A stretch of 6,220 nt of DNA from Nitrosomonadales bacterium (GTDB taxonomy: Bacteria > Pseudomonadota > Gammaproteobacteria > Burkholderiales > Nitrosomonadaceae): contig SPBV01000106.1 of NCBI GenBank assembly GCA_004525885.1, positions 1 to 6,220 of the forward strand, read 5' to 3'. The translations under genes were made by a program, and so were the position numbers. Each line of letters starts with the position of its first letter. The stretch's first letter is position 1. Positions 1-6,047 of this stretch are shown piece after piece. The notes under the pieces are model-generated. The model saw only the letters and a list, made by a program, of their open reading frames with translations. It had not been told where the DNA came from and did not search any database.

Positions 1-120
1 TACGAGACAAAAAACAACGTATCGATGAGTCTCACGTACTAAATATCCGCGTTGCTTCATCGGGAGATAGGTATTTGTAAAAAGAGAAGTAGGAATCTAT
101 ATAGATAGAGGTTATTGTGC

Positions 121-134
121 AGCTTCAAGAAGCT
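121..134. repeat. Short perfect inverted repeat upstream of cbpA
   Basis: AGCTTC and GAAGCT flank the two-base centre AA, giving a 14-base dyad about 120 bases before the cbpA start. It could be an operator half-site pair or chance. Nothing else at 1-253 could be assigned to a gene. Confidence 0.3.
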
Positions 135-197
135 AAGGATGCGATGTACTCTGACGCAACTGTAGATTGAATGCCCCTAGTTTTGTCCTTGGCTGCT

Positions 198-226
198 TTA
201 CGATCAACCTGTTATTGTTATATATA
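198..226 (+). promoter_or_regulatory. Possible sigma70-type promoter for cbpAM
   Basis: A TATATA hexamer at 221-226 lies 17 bases downstream of TTACGA (198-203). That gives 4 of 6 matches to the -10 consensus and 3 of 6 to the -35 consensus. Transcription would start near 233 and give a leader of about 20 bases before the cbpA ATG at 254. This is a weak match in an AT-rich stretch. I found no clear sigma32 (heat-shock) promoter, which might have been expected for a chaperone operon. Confidence 0.25.
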
Positions 227-253
227 AGCATAAACCCAAGACGGATCAAACCT

Positions 254-1198
254 ATGCAATTTAAAGATTATTATCAGATCATGGGAGTTGCGCGTGACGC
301 AACTCAAGATGAAATTAAGCGCTCCTATCGCAAGCTTGCTCGGAAATATCATCCTGACGTCAGTAAGGAGTCTAATGCAGAGGCACGCTTCAAGGAGTTA
401 GGAGAGGCCTATGAGGTGCTGAAGGACACAGAGAAGAGAGCAGCTTATGATCAGCTAGGAGCTGACTGGAAAGGGGGACAAGAGTTCCGTCCGCCGCCTG
501 ACTGGAAGGCTGGTTTTGAATTTAGAGGTGCTGGTTCTACAGGCAGTGAGGCGCCAAATTATAGTGACTTTTTTGCGTCTCTGTTTGGACAGAGCTTTCG
601 AGCAAGCAATGCTAGACACAAGACCTTTAATGATAGAGGCGAGGATCATCATGCCAAAGTAGTTATTAGCCTGGAAGATTCTTATCATGGCGCTACTCGG
701 TCTATAACACTTCAGGTTCCTGTGGTGGACAAGCAAGGTCACGTCAGCACTAAAGAGCGTGTTCTTAATATAAATATTCCAAGAGGTATCCGGGAAAGCC
801 AACATATTCGTCTCAGTGGGCAGGGTAGTGCTAGTGTTGGAGAGAACAAAGCAGGGGATTTGTATCTGCAGATCAAATTTCAGAAGCATCCACTGTACAG
901 AGTCGATGGTGGGGACCTATATCTTAATTTGCCAGCTTCACCTTGGGAAGCGGCACTAGGTGCAACAGTTAAGGTTCCAACTCTAGGTGGAATTGTGGAA
1001 CTCAAAATACCAAAGGCATCATTGTCCGGGAGCAAGCTAAGGCTGAAGGGACTGGGCCTGCCGGGTAATCCACCAGGAGATTGCTATGTAGCATTAGTAA
1101 TAACGTTGCCGCCAGCAGATACTGAAATTGCAAAAGACTTCTATCGAAAAATGGAGCAGGAATTAAACTTTAATCCACGTGCTAAACTGGGAGTGTAG
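254..1198 (+). CDS. cbpA: Curved DNA-binding protein CbpA, DnaJ-class co-chaperone
   Basis: This is a type-B Hsp40 of 314 residues that stimulates the DnaK ATPase; in E. coli CbpA also binds curved DNA in the nucleoid. Order of parts: J domain at residues 1-70 with the HPD loop at 33-35; a Gly/Phe-containing linker with aromatic DWKxG/F repeats at about 70-115; then the two beta-rich substrate-binding domains of the DnaJ C-terminal fold at about 133-215 and 217-300. No CxxCxGxG zinc-finger repeats are present, which separates it from DnaJ proper. The frame stays open upstream to a TTG at 167, but those 29 hydrophobic residues have no ribosome-binding site and are not part of the family. The ATG at 254 gives the usual MxFKDYY start. 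The cbpM gene follows after 3 bases, which supports the name cbpA over other DnaJ-like genes. Confidence 0.93.
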   Translation: MQFKDYYQIMGVARDATQDEIKRSYRKLARKYHPDVSKESNAEARFKELGEAYEVLKDTEKRAAYDQLGADWKGGQEFRPPPDWKAGFEFRGAGSTGSEAPNYSDFFASLFGQSFRASNARHKTFNDRGEDHHAKVVISLEDSYHGATRSITLQVPVVDKQGHVSTKERVLNINIPRGIRESQHIRLSGQGSASVGENKAGDLYLQIKFQKHPLYRVDGGDLYLNLPASPWEAALGATVKVPTLGGIVELKIPKASLSGSKLRLKGLGLPGNPPGDCYVALVITLPPADTEIAKDFYRKMEQELNFNPRAKLGV

Positions 1199-1201
1199 GA
1201 C

Positions 1202-1555
1202 ATGAGAAATAAAAATACATTGCCACAGCCTGATATATGCATACTAGAAGAACAAGTCGAATTAACACTAGACGATCTTCGTTGTGCCTGCTCCGTTTCC
1301 GCTGAAAAGATTATCGAGTTGGTCGATGTCGGTGTACTAGAGCCTATAGGCAGTGAACCTACTTGCTGGAGCTTCGACGGCATAAGTCTGAACCGTGCTC
1401 GCGTAGTTTTACGTCTTCAGCGAGACATTGGTACCGACATTGTTGGAGCGGCGCTTGCGTTAGAATTACTGGACGAGATCAAGCTACTGCGAACACGCTT
1501 GCGTGCAGTGGATGCTGGATATCCTTTTGACGATCATGCTGATGAACAGAACTGA
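1202..1555 (+). CDS. cbpM: Chaperone modulator CbpM, inhibitor of CbpA
   Basis: CbpM binds the J domain of CbpA and blocks both its co-chaperone and DNA-binding activity in E. coli. The 117-residue product is slightly longer than the E. coli protein (about 101), because of extra residues at both ends. Residues 20-60 form a MerR-like winged-helix segment (LTLDDLRCACSVSAEKIIEL, then VGVLEP and a W-S-F strand). Residues 61-103 form the long helices that follow, with an LLDEIKLLRTRL heptad-like run. The gene starts 3 bases after the cbpA stop. GGGAG at 1189-1193, inside the end of cbpA, can serve as its ribosome-binding site, so translation is likely coupled. The last residues are acidic and look disordered. 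Identification rests on both sequence pattern and linkage to cbpA. Confidence 0.88.
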   Translation: MRNKNTLPQPDICILEEQVELTLDDLRCACSVSAEKIIELVDVGVLEPIGSEPTCWSFDGISLNRARVVLRLQRDIGTDIVGAALALELLDEIKLLRTRLRAVDAGYPFDDHADEQN

Positions 1556-1634
1556 TTTGTATTAGTGGTTATTTTTTCTGATATTTGTTTTAAGAGTGTG
1601 ACTTGGAAATGAACAATATTTGCGGGCAACCTAG

Positions 1635-2384
1635 ATGATCTTTCGGCAATTGTTTGAACCTTTGTCAAGCACTTATACCTATTTACTAGGTTGTGAGGAA
1701 ACCAGGCAAGTTGTTTTAATTGATCCAGTAATCGTCTCGATGGATCGTGACTTAGCAGAGATTAAACAGCTTGGCTTAACATTAGCTTGCTGCCTAGATA
1801 CTCATATCCATGCAGACCACATTACGGCAGCACTTGAGTTACGAAACAGAGTAGGTAGCATAATCGCGGCGCCTGCTTGCGAACATTTACCTTGTGCAGA
1901 TGTTGGAATCGAGGAAGGAAAGCCATTTACAGTAGGAAGTATTCTGTTGCAGCCATTGCATACACCTGGACACACTGCGGGTCATTTTTCTTATCGATTT
2001 AGTGATAAAGTATTTACCGGTGATGCGCTGTTAATTGAAGGATGTGGGCGTACAGATTTTCAAAACGGCGATGCGGAAGCTTTATATAAAAGCGTAACTG
2101 AGAAACTTTTCACATTGCCAGATGATACACTCGTCTATCCGGCCCATGATTACAAAGACAGGCGTGTTTCTTCCATTGCACAGGAAAAGAAGCGCAACTC
2201 ACGGCTAGGCCAAGGACGTACGCTGGAACAGTTTAAAGAAATCATGGCGAATCTTAAATTACCATACCCAAAATTTATTGACTATGCAGTAACAGGTAAT
2301 CAAAAGTGTGGTACTTGCCCAGACCACCTACCTGAGAATCTAGAAAAATATTGCCACCAAATGACCGAGAGTCCACAGGGTTAA
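1635..2384 (+). CDS. ETHE1-like persulfide dioxygenase (MBL fold)
   Basis: This cytoplasmic non-haem iron enzyme of 249 residues oxidises glutathione persulfide to sulfite with O2 and so detoxifies sulfide-derived persulfides. The metallo-beta-lactamase signature THIHADH lies at residues 56-62. By analogy with human ETHE1, the iron ligands should be His57, His113 (in HTPGHTAGH) and Asp130 (in FTGDALLI). His59, Asp61, His62 and His171 are also kept, as is the GCGRTDFQ segment at 136-143, which is typical of ETHE1 and differs from glyoxalase II. The start MIFRQLFEPLSSTYTYLL and the tail CGTCPDHLPENL match bacterial ETHE1 proteins. No rhodanese domain is fused. It lies 79 bases after cbpM; the ribosome-binding site before the ATG is weak. 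A poor promoter-like pair (1557-1562 and 1580-1585) might give it its own transcript. Confidence 0.92.
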   Translation: MIFRQLFEPLSSTYTYLLGCEETRQVVLIDPVIVSMDRDLAEIKQLGLTLACCLDTHIHADHITAALELRNRVGSIIAAPACEHLPCADVGIEEGKPFTVGSILLQPLHTPGHTAGHFSYRFSDKVFTGDALLIEGCGRTDFQNGDAEALYKSVTEKLFTLPDDTLVYPAHDYKDRRVSSIAQEKKRNSRLGQGRTLEQFKEIMANLKLPYPKFIDYAVTGNQKCGTCPDHLPENLEKYCHQMTESPQG

Positions 2385-2452
2385 TTCGATCAATCTCTAC
2401 CATTCAATAGGCTGCCCCAGCACTATATTCTTTAATCTGCTTATACCTAAAT

Positions 2453-3040
2453 TTATTCTGTCTTGGCAAGTGTATTCCGAAACTTTTCAAGTTTGATCTC
2501 ATAATTCTCAGCATCTCCATAATTGATAAAACTAGCATAGCGTGCATGGGTGCCCAATATTTTGCGTGCGTGCTTAATCGGGCAGAAATATTATTCGGTT
2601 CTCAAAATAATTTCATATAAATAGGCCATCATCCCATTTGCATATGCACAGCAAGTGCAGTGTAATTTTTCAATCCAGTTTAGAAAACCAAGATGCTGTC
2701 GATTAAATACGAATTAATCAGTATGTTTGACCTTTGTAATTCTATAAATTGGGAAGCAGGTTGCCTGGTAAAAGGTTGCGCACAGATCAATAATAATCAG
2801 TGGGACGATCATAATGTAGATGACAGGTTCGGTTATCAAGTTCTGTGGCCGGTTGGTTACCAACCATCGAAGGAACCCCTACTTGAGCCGAAGGTGTGAT
2901 TTCCTGATAGAGTCTTCAAATTCAATACGTTTTCCTTTTATTTGGAAGAATATACGGCTTTCCTGTTCATGAACAGCTGTACGTAGCTCGTCTTCAAGAA
3001 CTGTGATCTGGGCAAGTAAATGATGAATACGATCGTTCAT
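2453..3040 (-). pseudogene. Conserved hypothetical membrane protein, three in-frame stops
   Basis: On the minus strand, 196 codons from ATG (3040) to TAA (2455-2453) read as one protein with no frameshift, but codon 54 is TAG (2881-2879), codon 109 is TAA (2716-2714) and codon 150 is TAA (2593-2591). The translation resembles a widespread proteobacterial family of about 195 residues that I recall but cannot name. It has an N-terminal coiled coil (ITVLEDELRTAVHEQESR), a basic patch, RWLVTNRPQN, one hydrophobic segment at about 73-92 (VIYIMIVPLIIIDLCATFYQ), a CxxC at 128-131 (HCTCCAYANG), then YFCPIKHARKILGTHARYA and an acidic NYGDAENY near the end. A good GGAGG (3048-3044) precedes the start, 3 bases away. 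Only the first 53 residues could still be made. A 68-codon plus-strand frame at 2693-2899 is its antisense shadow. From recalled relatives, the lost residues would be a variable K/T/Q, a Tyr and a Gln. Confidence 0.85.
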
Positions 3041-3043
3041 AAG

Positions 3044-3048
3044 CCTCC
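3044..3048 (-). promoter_or_regulatory. Ribosome-binding site of the triple-stop pseudogene
   Basis: Read on the minus strand, GGAGG precedes the ATG at 3040 with a 3-base spacer. It fixes the start of the family-like reading frame and shows that initiation signals persist although the frame is broken. Confidence 0.5.
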
Positions 3049-3177
3049 AATCACAGTGAGTTTATGTTGAGAAGTGGTCTTGACTTAGTCGAATAGAATT
3101 CTCATTCCCAAAATGTAATCTTATAGTTTGTTTCATTATCTACTGGCCGAATGGGGAAATTACTTAAATTGGGATCA

Positions 3178-3498
3178 TTAGTCTGGTTTACCCAGTATGC
3201 CAAACTCAACCGGCGTCTTGACATAAAAAAGATGTACGCCCTCTTTTTGTAAGTGATCAAACAATAGATTTGTCTCGTCCTCATTTCCGATCATCACGAT
3301 TTCTTGTGGGTTGTCAGCTAGCTCGAAGAAGCGCGCAGAGTGAATGTGACGATTATGACCGTATCCTTCGCTACCGGTCATAATCGTTGCCCCACGTAAC
3401 CCTAAATCACGAGCGGTAAGCAGAATCCACTCAGACATTTGTATCAACCCATGCAGTCGGTCTTGTTGTGTGTAAAAAGTAATTTCATAGCCTTTCAT
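3178..3498 (-). CDS. DUF190 family PII-like protein
   Basis: The product has 106 residues and belongs to the DUF190 family (PF02641), small proteins with a PII/GlnB-like ferredoxin fold whose role is poorly known. PII-like proteins often gate a neighbouring transporter after binding a nucleotide. Family marks are MKGYEITFYTQQDR at the start, LGLRGATIMTGSEGYGHNR at about 32-50, IHSARFFELADNPQEIVMI, and the C-terminal LFYVKTPVEFG. Length is normal for the family. The frame could extend to a TTG at 3543, but the ATG at 3498 has GAGG (3507-3504) five bases upstream and gives the family start, so I chose it. DUF190 genes often accompany crcB fluoride channels; no crcB is visible here. The neighbour across the upstream gap is instead a decayed cation:proton antiporter in divergent orientation, which may have been its partner. 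Confidence 0.88.
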   Translation of the reverse strand: MKGYEITFYTQQDRLHGLIQMSEWILLTARDLGLRGATIMTGSEGYGHNRHIHSARFFELADNPQEIVMIGNEDETNLLFDHLQKEGVHLFYVKTPVEFGILGKPD

Positions 3499-3501
3499 TG
3501 G

Positions 3502-3507
3502 CACCTC
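3502..3507 (-). promoter_or_regulatory. Ribosome-binding site deciding the DUF190 start
   Basis: Minus-strand GAGGTG, whose GAGG core ends 5 bases before the ATG at 3498, supports that start over the upstream in-frame TTG at 3543. Confidence 0.55.
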
Positions 3508-3756
3508 ACAATTTAATGGTTCGTTTTCTAAAATAATAAGCAATTTGCTTACTACATCTCTACTTTTTTACCTCAATATACAACTATTGGTAATTTAATG
3601 AGTAAATCTTGTTTATATATGTGCTGACAGATGTCTTTTTAACCGAATAATTATTGAGGCTATGATGTTAACCATATTTAATGTAAAGAGTGAGCCTGCC
3701 GTATTAGCCAAATCTACAGGAATAATTGTCAGTAAGGGAGTAAACTTAGAGCAGTG

Positions 3757-3774
3757 ATAGCATCCTGATGCTAT
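3757..3774. repeat. Perfect 8-base inverted repeat, possible operator
   Basis: ATAGCATCCTGATGCTAT has 8-base arms around the two-base centre CT. It sits about 100 bases before the antiporter pseudogene. The tight spacing fits a dimeric repressor site better than an RNA hairpin, and no T-run follows, so it is unlikely to be an intrinsic terminator. No known operator consensus was recognised. Confidence 0.4.
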
Positions 3775-3875
3775 ATATTTCACCCGCACAACCATATAAG
3801 AATGCTAGAAGCCGTTTCTGAGATGTCGTATACCACGGATAAAATGATGAGGCATTACAAGAAGGGAGATTAATC

Positions 3876-4402
3876 ATGGTGCTTGAGAGCACCGATATGC
3901 ATATCATACTACTATCCTTGGGCGTATGTTTCTTCTAGGGTTGATGGCTGATCTTGTGGGTCGCTACACATTATTGCCGAAAATTTCGCTACTACTGTTT
4001 GCCGGTCTACGGATTGGACCTTATGATTCTTCCTTGTTACCTGAAATTTTCGTAGAGCACTGTTGCTTCTTTGGCATCACATCATGAAAGAGTTTTTAAC
4101 GAAATTAACGGTATTGAGTGGCCATTCATGATTTCATTCTTCCTTCTGCAGGCGCCTCATTGCATGTCAATGATTTGCTTGCGGTGGGTTGGATCGGGTT
4201 TAGTCTGCTTCCACAAGTTGATGTAGCACTTGGTATGGCTCTATTGTCCTATCAGTGTTTCCTTGAACTGAAAAATACTATTTTATCTGTTGTAATTGGC
4301 TCTACTGTGTTTTTTGAAATTATTGGGCCGGTGATTACGCATAGAGTGTTAAAACATGTGAAGAATGTTGAGCCAACATTCATCAATATGGGGAGCAGAT
4401 AG
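3876..4402 (+). pseudogene. CPA2-type cation:proton antiporter, frameshifted and deleted
   Basis: These are remains of a Kef/Nha-type inner-membrane monovalent cation:H+ antiporter; intact relatives have roughly 400 residues, and here only about 175 codons remain. The start ATG at 3876 has GGGAG 7 bases upstream and reads MVLESTDMHIILLSLG. A 1-base loss near 3922 then moves the frame, which continues as MFLLGLMADLVGRYTLLPKI, then LLLFAGLRIGPYDSSLLPEI, and stops at 4085-4087. Near 4058-4070 the reading passes, in another frame, to LASHHERVFNEINGIEWPFM; the central transmembrane core is missing between these pieces. A second 1-base loss near 4148 restores the frame for AGASLHVNDLLAVG. This runs directly into WIGFSLLPQVDVALGMALL, so the segment between two WxG motifs also seems deleted, in frame. 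The end, VVIGSTVFFEIIGPVITHRV, is normal. An uninterrupted 94-codon frame at 4118-4402 is only this C-terminal part and not a gene. Confidence 0.87.
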
Positions 4403-4542
4403 ACTGAAATGGTTTTCCCCATGGCATTGCTAGGTTATAGACCGCGCACTGTTGATATTGTTATGTCAGAAATCCTGGGCAGGGATTCAAATTATCATGT
4501 GCTAATCTATGTGTTTTATCATTCAATTTAAAAGAGATAACC

Positions 4543-5103
4543 ATGGAAAATGAAATTTTTAAATTGCGAAAAGAACATGTGAATTTCAAAAAATTACTTA
4601 ATTTGCTCGATGCGCAGTTAGATTTTTTACATAGAGGCGAAACTCCGGATTATCAACTCATGACGGACATCCTGTATTACATGACTCAGTATTCCGATCT
4701 TATCCATCATCCAAGAGAGGAGGCCATTTTTGCACTTCTTGCAGTAAGAGATCCCCGTGTGGCAGAAAATGTAGCTGAGCTTACTAAGCAACACCATACG
4801 ATCGGGGATTCTGGAGCGCGCTTTTACGGAAAACTTGAGAATATTATCAATGGCGAGAGTGAGATTATGCGGATAGAGGAGATTGAGACAGATGGGTGCC
4901 AATATGGCACTATTCTACGTGCTCATATGGACAAAGAAGAACAAGGTCTATTCATGATAGCTGAAAAACTACTGGATGACGATGATTGGAAGAAAATTAA
5001 ATCTGAGACGAGGTCTAAGCCAGATCCTATATTCGGCGAGGCTATAGAGGTTCGCTTTCACTTGGTGTGCGATCAACTTGCACAGTTAGTTAGTGATAAA
5101 TGA
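4543..5103 (+). CDS. Hemerythrin (HHE) domain protein
   Basis: This soluble 186-residue protein has a four-helix hemerythrin-like domain expected to bind a di-iron centre; members bind O2 or act in NO and iron stress, but the ligand cannot be told from sequence. Candidate metal ligands fall in the expected order: His12 (KEHVNF), His55/His56 with Glu59/Glu60 (LIHHPREEAIF), His84/His85 (KQHHTIG), and His128 with Glu132/Glu133 (RAHMDKEEQGLF). The ligand helices span about 5-30, 38-67, 72-105 and 115-145. The remaining 40 residues form an acidic, helical C-terminal tail (DDDDWKKI, then FGEAIEVRFHLVCDQLAQLV). An AAAGAGA purine run at about 4531-4537 precedes the ATG. It lies 140 bases after the antiporter pseudogene and likely has its own promoter. 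No signal peptide is present, so it should be cytoplasmic. Confidence 0.88.
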   Translation: MENEIFKLRKEHVNFKKLLNLLDAQLDFLHRGETPDYQLMTDILYYMTQYSDLIHHPREEAIFALLAVRDPRVAENVAELTKQHHTIGDSGARFYGKLENIINGESEIMRIEEIETDGCQYGTILRAHMDKEEQGLFMIAEKLLDDDDWKKIKSETRSKPDPIFGEAIEVRFHLVCDQLAQLVSDK

Positions 5104-5269
5104 AAGTGCGAGTCTCGGATAGCATCCCAGTAGATCCAATATAGCGTGGATACATTAATTCAAGACTTTGGCATCATCTGTCGCAGAAAGAGGTTGCGAC
5201 GCAAGGCTACGAAGAATAATCGTAATGGGGCACGCTGATAAATAACTGGGCTTCAACTAAGAGATTGCA
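5104..5269. other. Intergenic region with small inverted repeats
   Basis: These 166 bases lie between the hemerythrin gene and the J-protein gene. GTCGCA (5180-5185) pairs with TGCGAC (5195-5200) around a 9-base loop, without a T-run. ATCCA and TGGAT form a second, weaker pair around 5133-5150. A GTG-started frame just after 5140, ending in TGA near 5240, would give a very basic peptide of about 30 residues with no clear ribosome-binding site; I do not call it a gene. Confidence 0.4.
5180..5200. repeat. Inverted repeat upstream of the J-protein gene
   Basis: Six-base arms GTCGCA and TGCGAC flank the loop GAAAGAGGT. The stem is GC-rich for this AT-rich stretch. The lack of a following T-run argues against an intrinsic terminator; it may be a structured 5' leader or chance. 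Confidence 0.3.
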
Positions 5270-5923
5270 ATGCAAAAAGATCATTACAGAATATTGGGAG
5301 TCATTCAAGACGCTGAAGACATTGTTATTAAAGCAGCATATCGCGCATTAGCCCAGAGATATCACCCGGATAAGTGGGCAGGTTCTCCTGCTAACGCCAC
5401 AATACGTATGTTTGAAATCAATAAGGCATTTGCGGTATTGTCTGATCAGATAAAGAGAAAACAATATGATCGAAGTCTGTCGTCAAATGAATATAATGAA
5501 CCTGAAGAAGATTTTAGTAATACTGCATCTGAAGATGATCTTGGTAATTCTTTAGATGATAATTGGAGTGCAGTAGTTGAATATTTTCCAGATCTAGAGA
5601 ATATTGTTAATGATTTATCAAGGATTTCAAAGCCACTAGCGCAGACATATAAAGTATATCTACTAGAAAATAAAGAATTTACAAAACGTAAAGTAATAGC
5701 AGATCAGCTTGAAAGGAAATTTCTAGAAAAATATTTTGGAACAAATGAAGAGATAGTTGGATTCTCGAGATTTTTAATAGGATGGGGCGCTAGAAGTGCA
5801 GCAAAAGAACTAAATCGAGCAATTAATCTATTGGGTAGTAATATTCATTCTAAATTGATTATTAATAAAATTCTCGAAGACTGTCCGCATCTAGCTAAGT
5901 TGTATTATACGTCGCAAAAATAA
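5270..5923 (+). CDS. J-domain protein with conserved C-terminal helical domain
   Basis: The product has 217 residues. Residues 1-68 are a J domain: DHYRILGV, helix II KAAYRALAQRYHPDK with HPD at 32-34, and helix III IRMFEINKAFAVLSD followed by KRKQYD. It should therefore stimulate a DnaK-type Hsp70. An acidic, low-complexity linker follows at about 72-98 (NEPEEDF, SEDDLGNSLDD). The C-terminal part, 100-217, is all helical in character, with FLEKYFGTNEEIVGFSRFLI and ARSAAKELNRAINLLGS. I recall similar blocks after J domains in other proteobacterial proteins but know no function for them. It has no zinc finger or DnaJ C-terminal substrate domain, so it is a class C J-protein, unlike CbpA in the same window. 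AAGAGATT lies just upstream of the ATG. Base composition is visibly more AT-rich than in cbpA. Confidence 0.85.
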   Translation: MQKDHYRILGVIQDAEDIVIKAAYRALAQRYHPDKWAGSPANATIRMFEINKAFAVLSDQIKRKQYDRSLSSNEYNEPEEDFSNTASEDDLGNSLDDNWSAVVEYFPDLENIVNDLSRISKPLAQTYKVYLLENKEFTKRKVIADQLERKFLEKYFGTNEEIVGFSRFLIGWGARSAAKELNRAINLLGSNIHSKLIINKILEDCPHLAKLYYTSQK

Positions 5924-6047
5924 TTTTATTATTTAAATATGTCTCTATCAGAATAGTTTTAGAAATGAAAATTACGAACATTCTTTTTTGATCCAAAGAA
6001 GATATTTGAATTGTCTAGATACTTTATATAAATTTCTTGGTCAGATA

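Larger units (their letters stand above)
3499..3875. other. Divergent intergenic region, no convincing gene
   Basis: These 377 bases separate the minus-strand DUF190 gene from the plus-strand antiporter pseudogene. A 60-codon minus-strand frame (3795-3613) and short plus-strand frames (3665-3757 and 3802-3873) are open, but none matches a family I recognise. The plus-strand frame at 3665 does have a GAGG 5 bases upstream. The region must contain the promoters of both flanking genes, but I could not pick any with confidence. It also holds the dyad at 3757-3774. Confidence 0.6.

Noticed and set aside
1..60. Minus-strand frame from an ATG at 60 running off the left edge
   Set aside because: It has only 20 codons, no ribosome-binding site and no recognisable sequence.
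167..253. 29-residue hydrophobic N-terminal extension of CbpA starting at TTG
   Set aside because: It has no ribosome-binding site and no counterpart in the family; the ATG at 254 gives the standard CbpA start.
455..889. Minus-strand 144-codon frame inside cbpA
   Set aside because: It is an antisense shadow of a well-supported gene with no family-like motifs.
2693..2899. Plus-strand 68-codon frame
   Set aside because: It lies antisense to the better-supported minus-strand pseudogene and matches no family.
2453..3040. Stop-codon reassignment or selenocysteine/pyrrolysine-type recoding to explain the three stops
   Set aside because: The stops are TAG and TAA, the residues they replace differ, and neighbouring genes use TAG, TGA and TAA as normal ends.
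3613..3795. Minus-strand 60-codon frame, considered as a crcB remnant beside DUF190
   Set aside because: None of the CrcB motifs (such as GGxxGAxxRY or GTxxxN) is present.
4118..4402. Stand-alone 94-residue membrane protein
   Set aside because: It is only the C-terminal part of a broken antiporter; its first residues are a wrong-frame reading of EWPFMISFF.
4409..4531. 40-residue plus-strand frame between the antiporter pseudogene and the hemerythrin gene
   Set aside because: The nearest GGGAG is 13 bases away, it matches no family, and it ends inside the hemerythrin ribosome-binding region.
5918..5934. AT-only hairpin AAATAA/TTATTT after the J-protein gene as a terminator
   Set aside because: The stem has only A-T pairs, overlaps the stop codon and has no clean T-run; it is likely chance in an AT-rich stretch.
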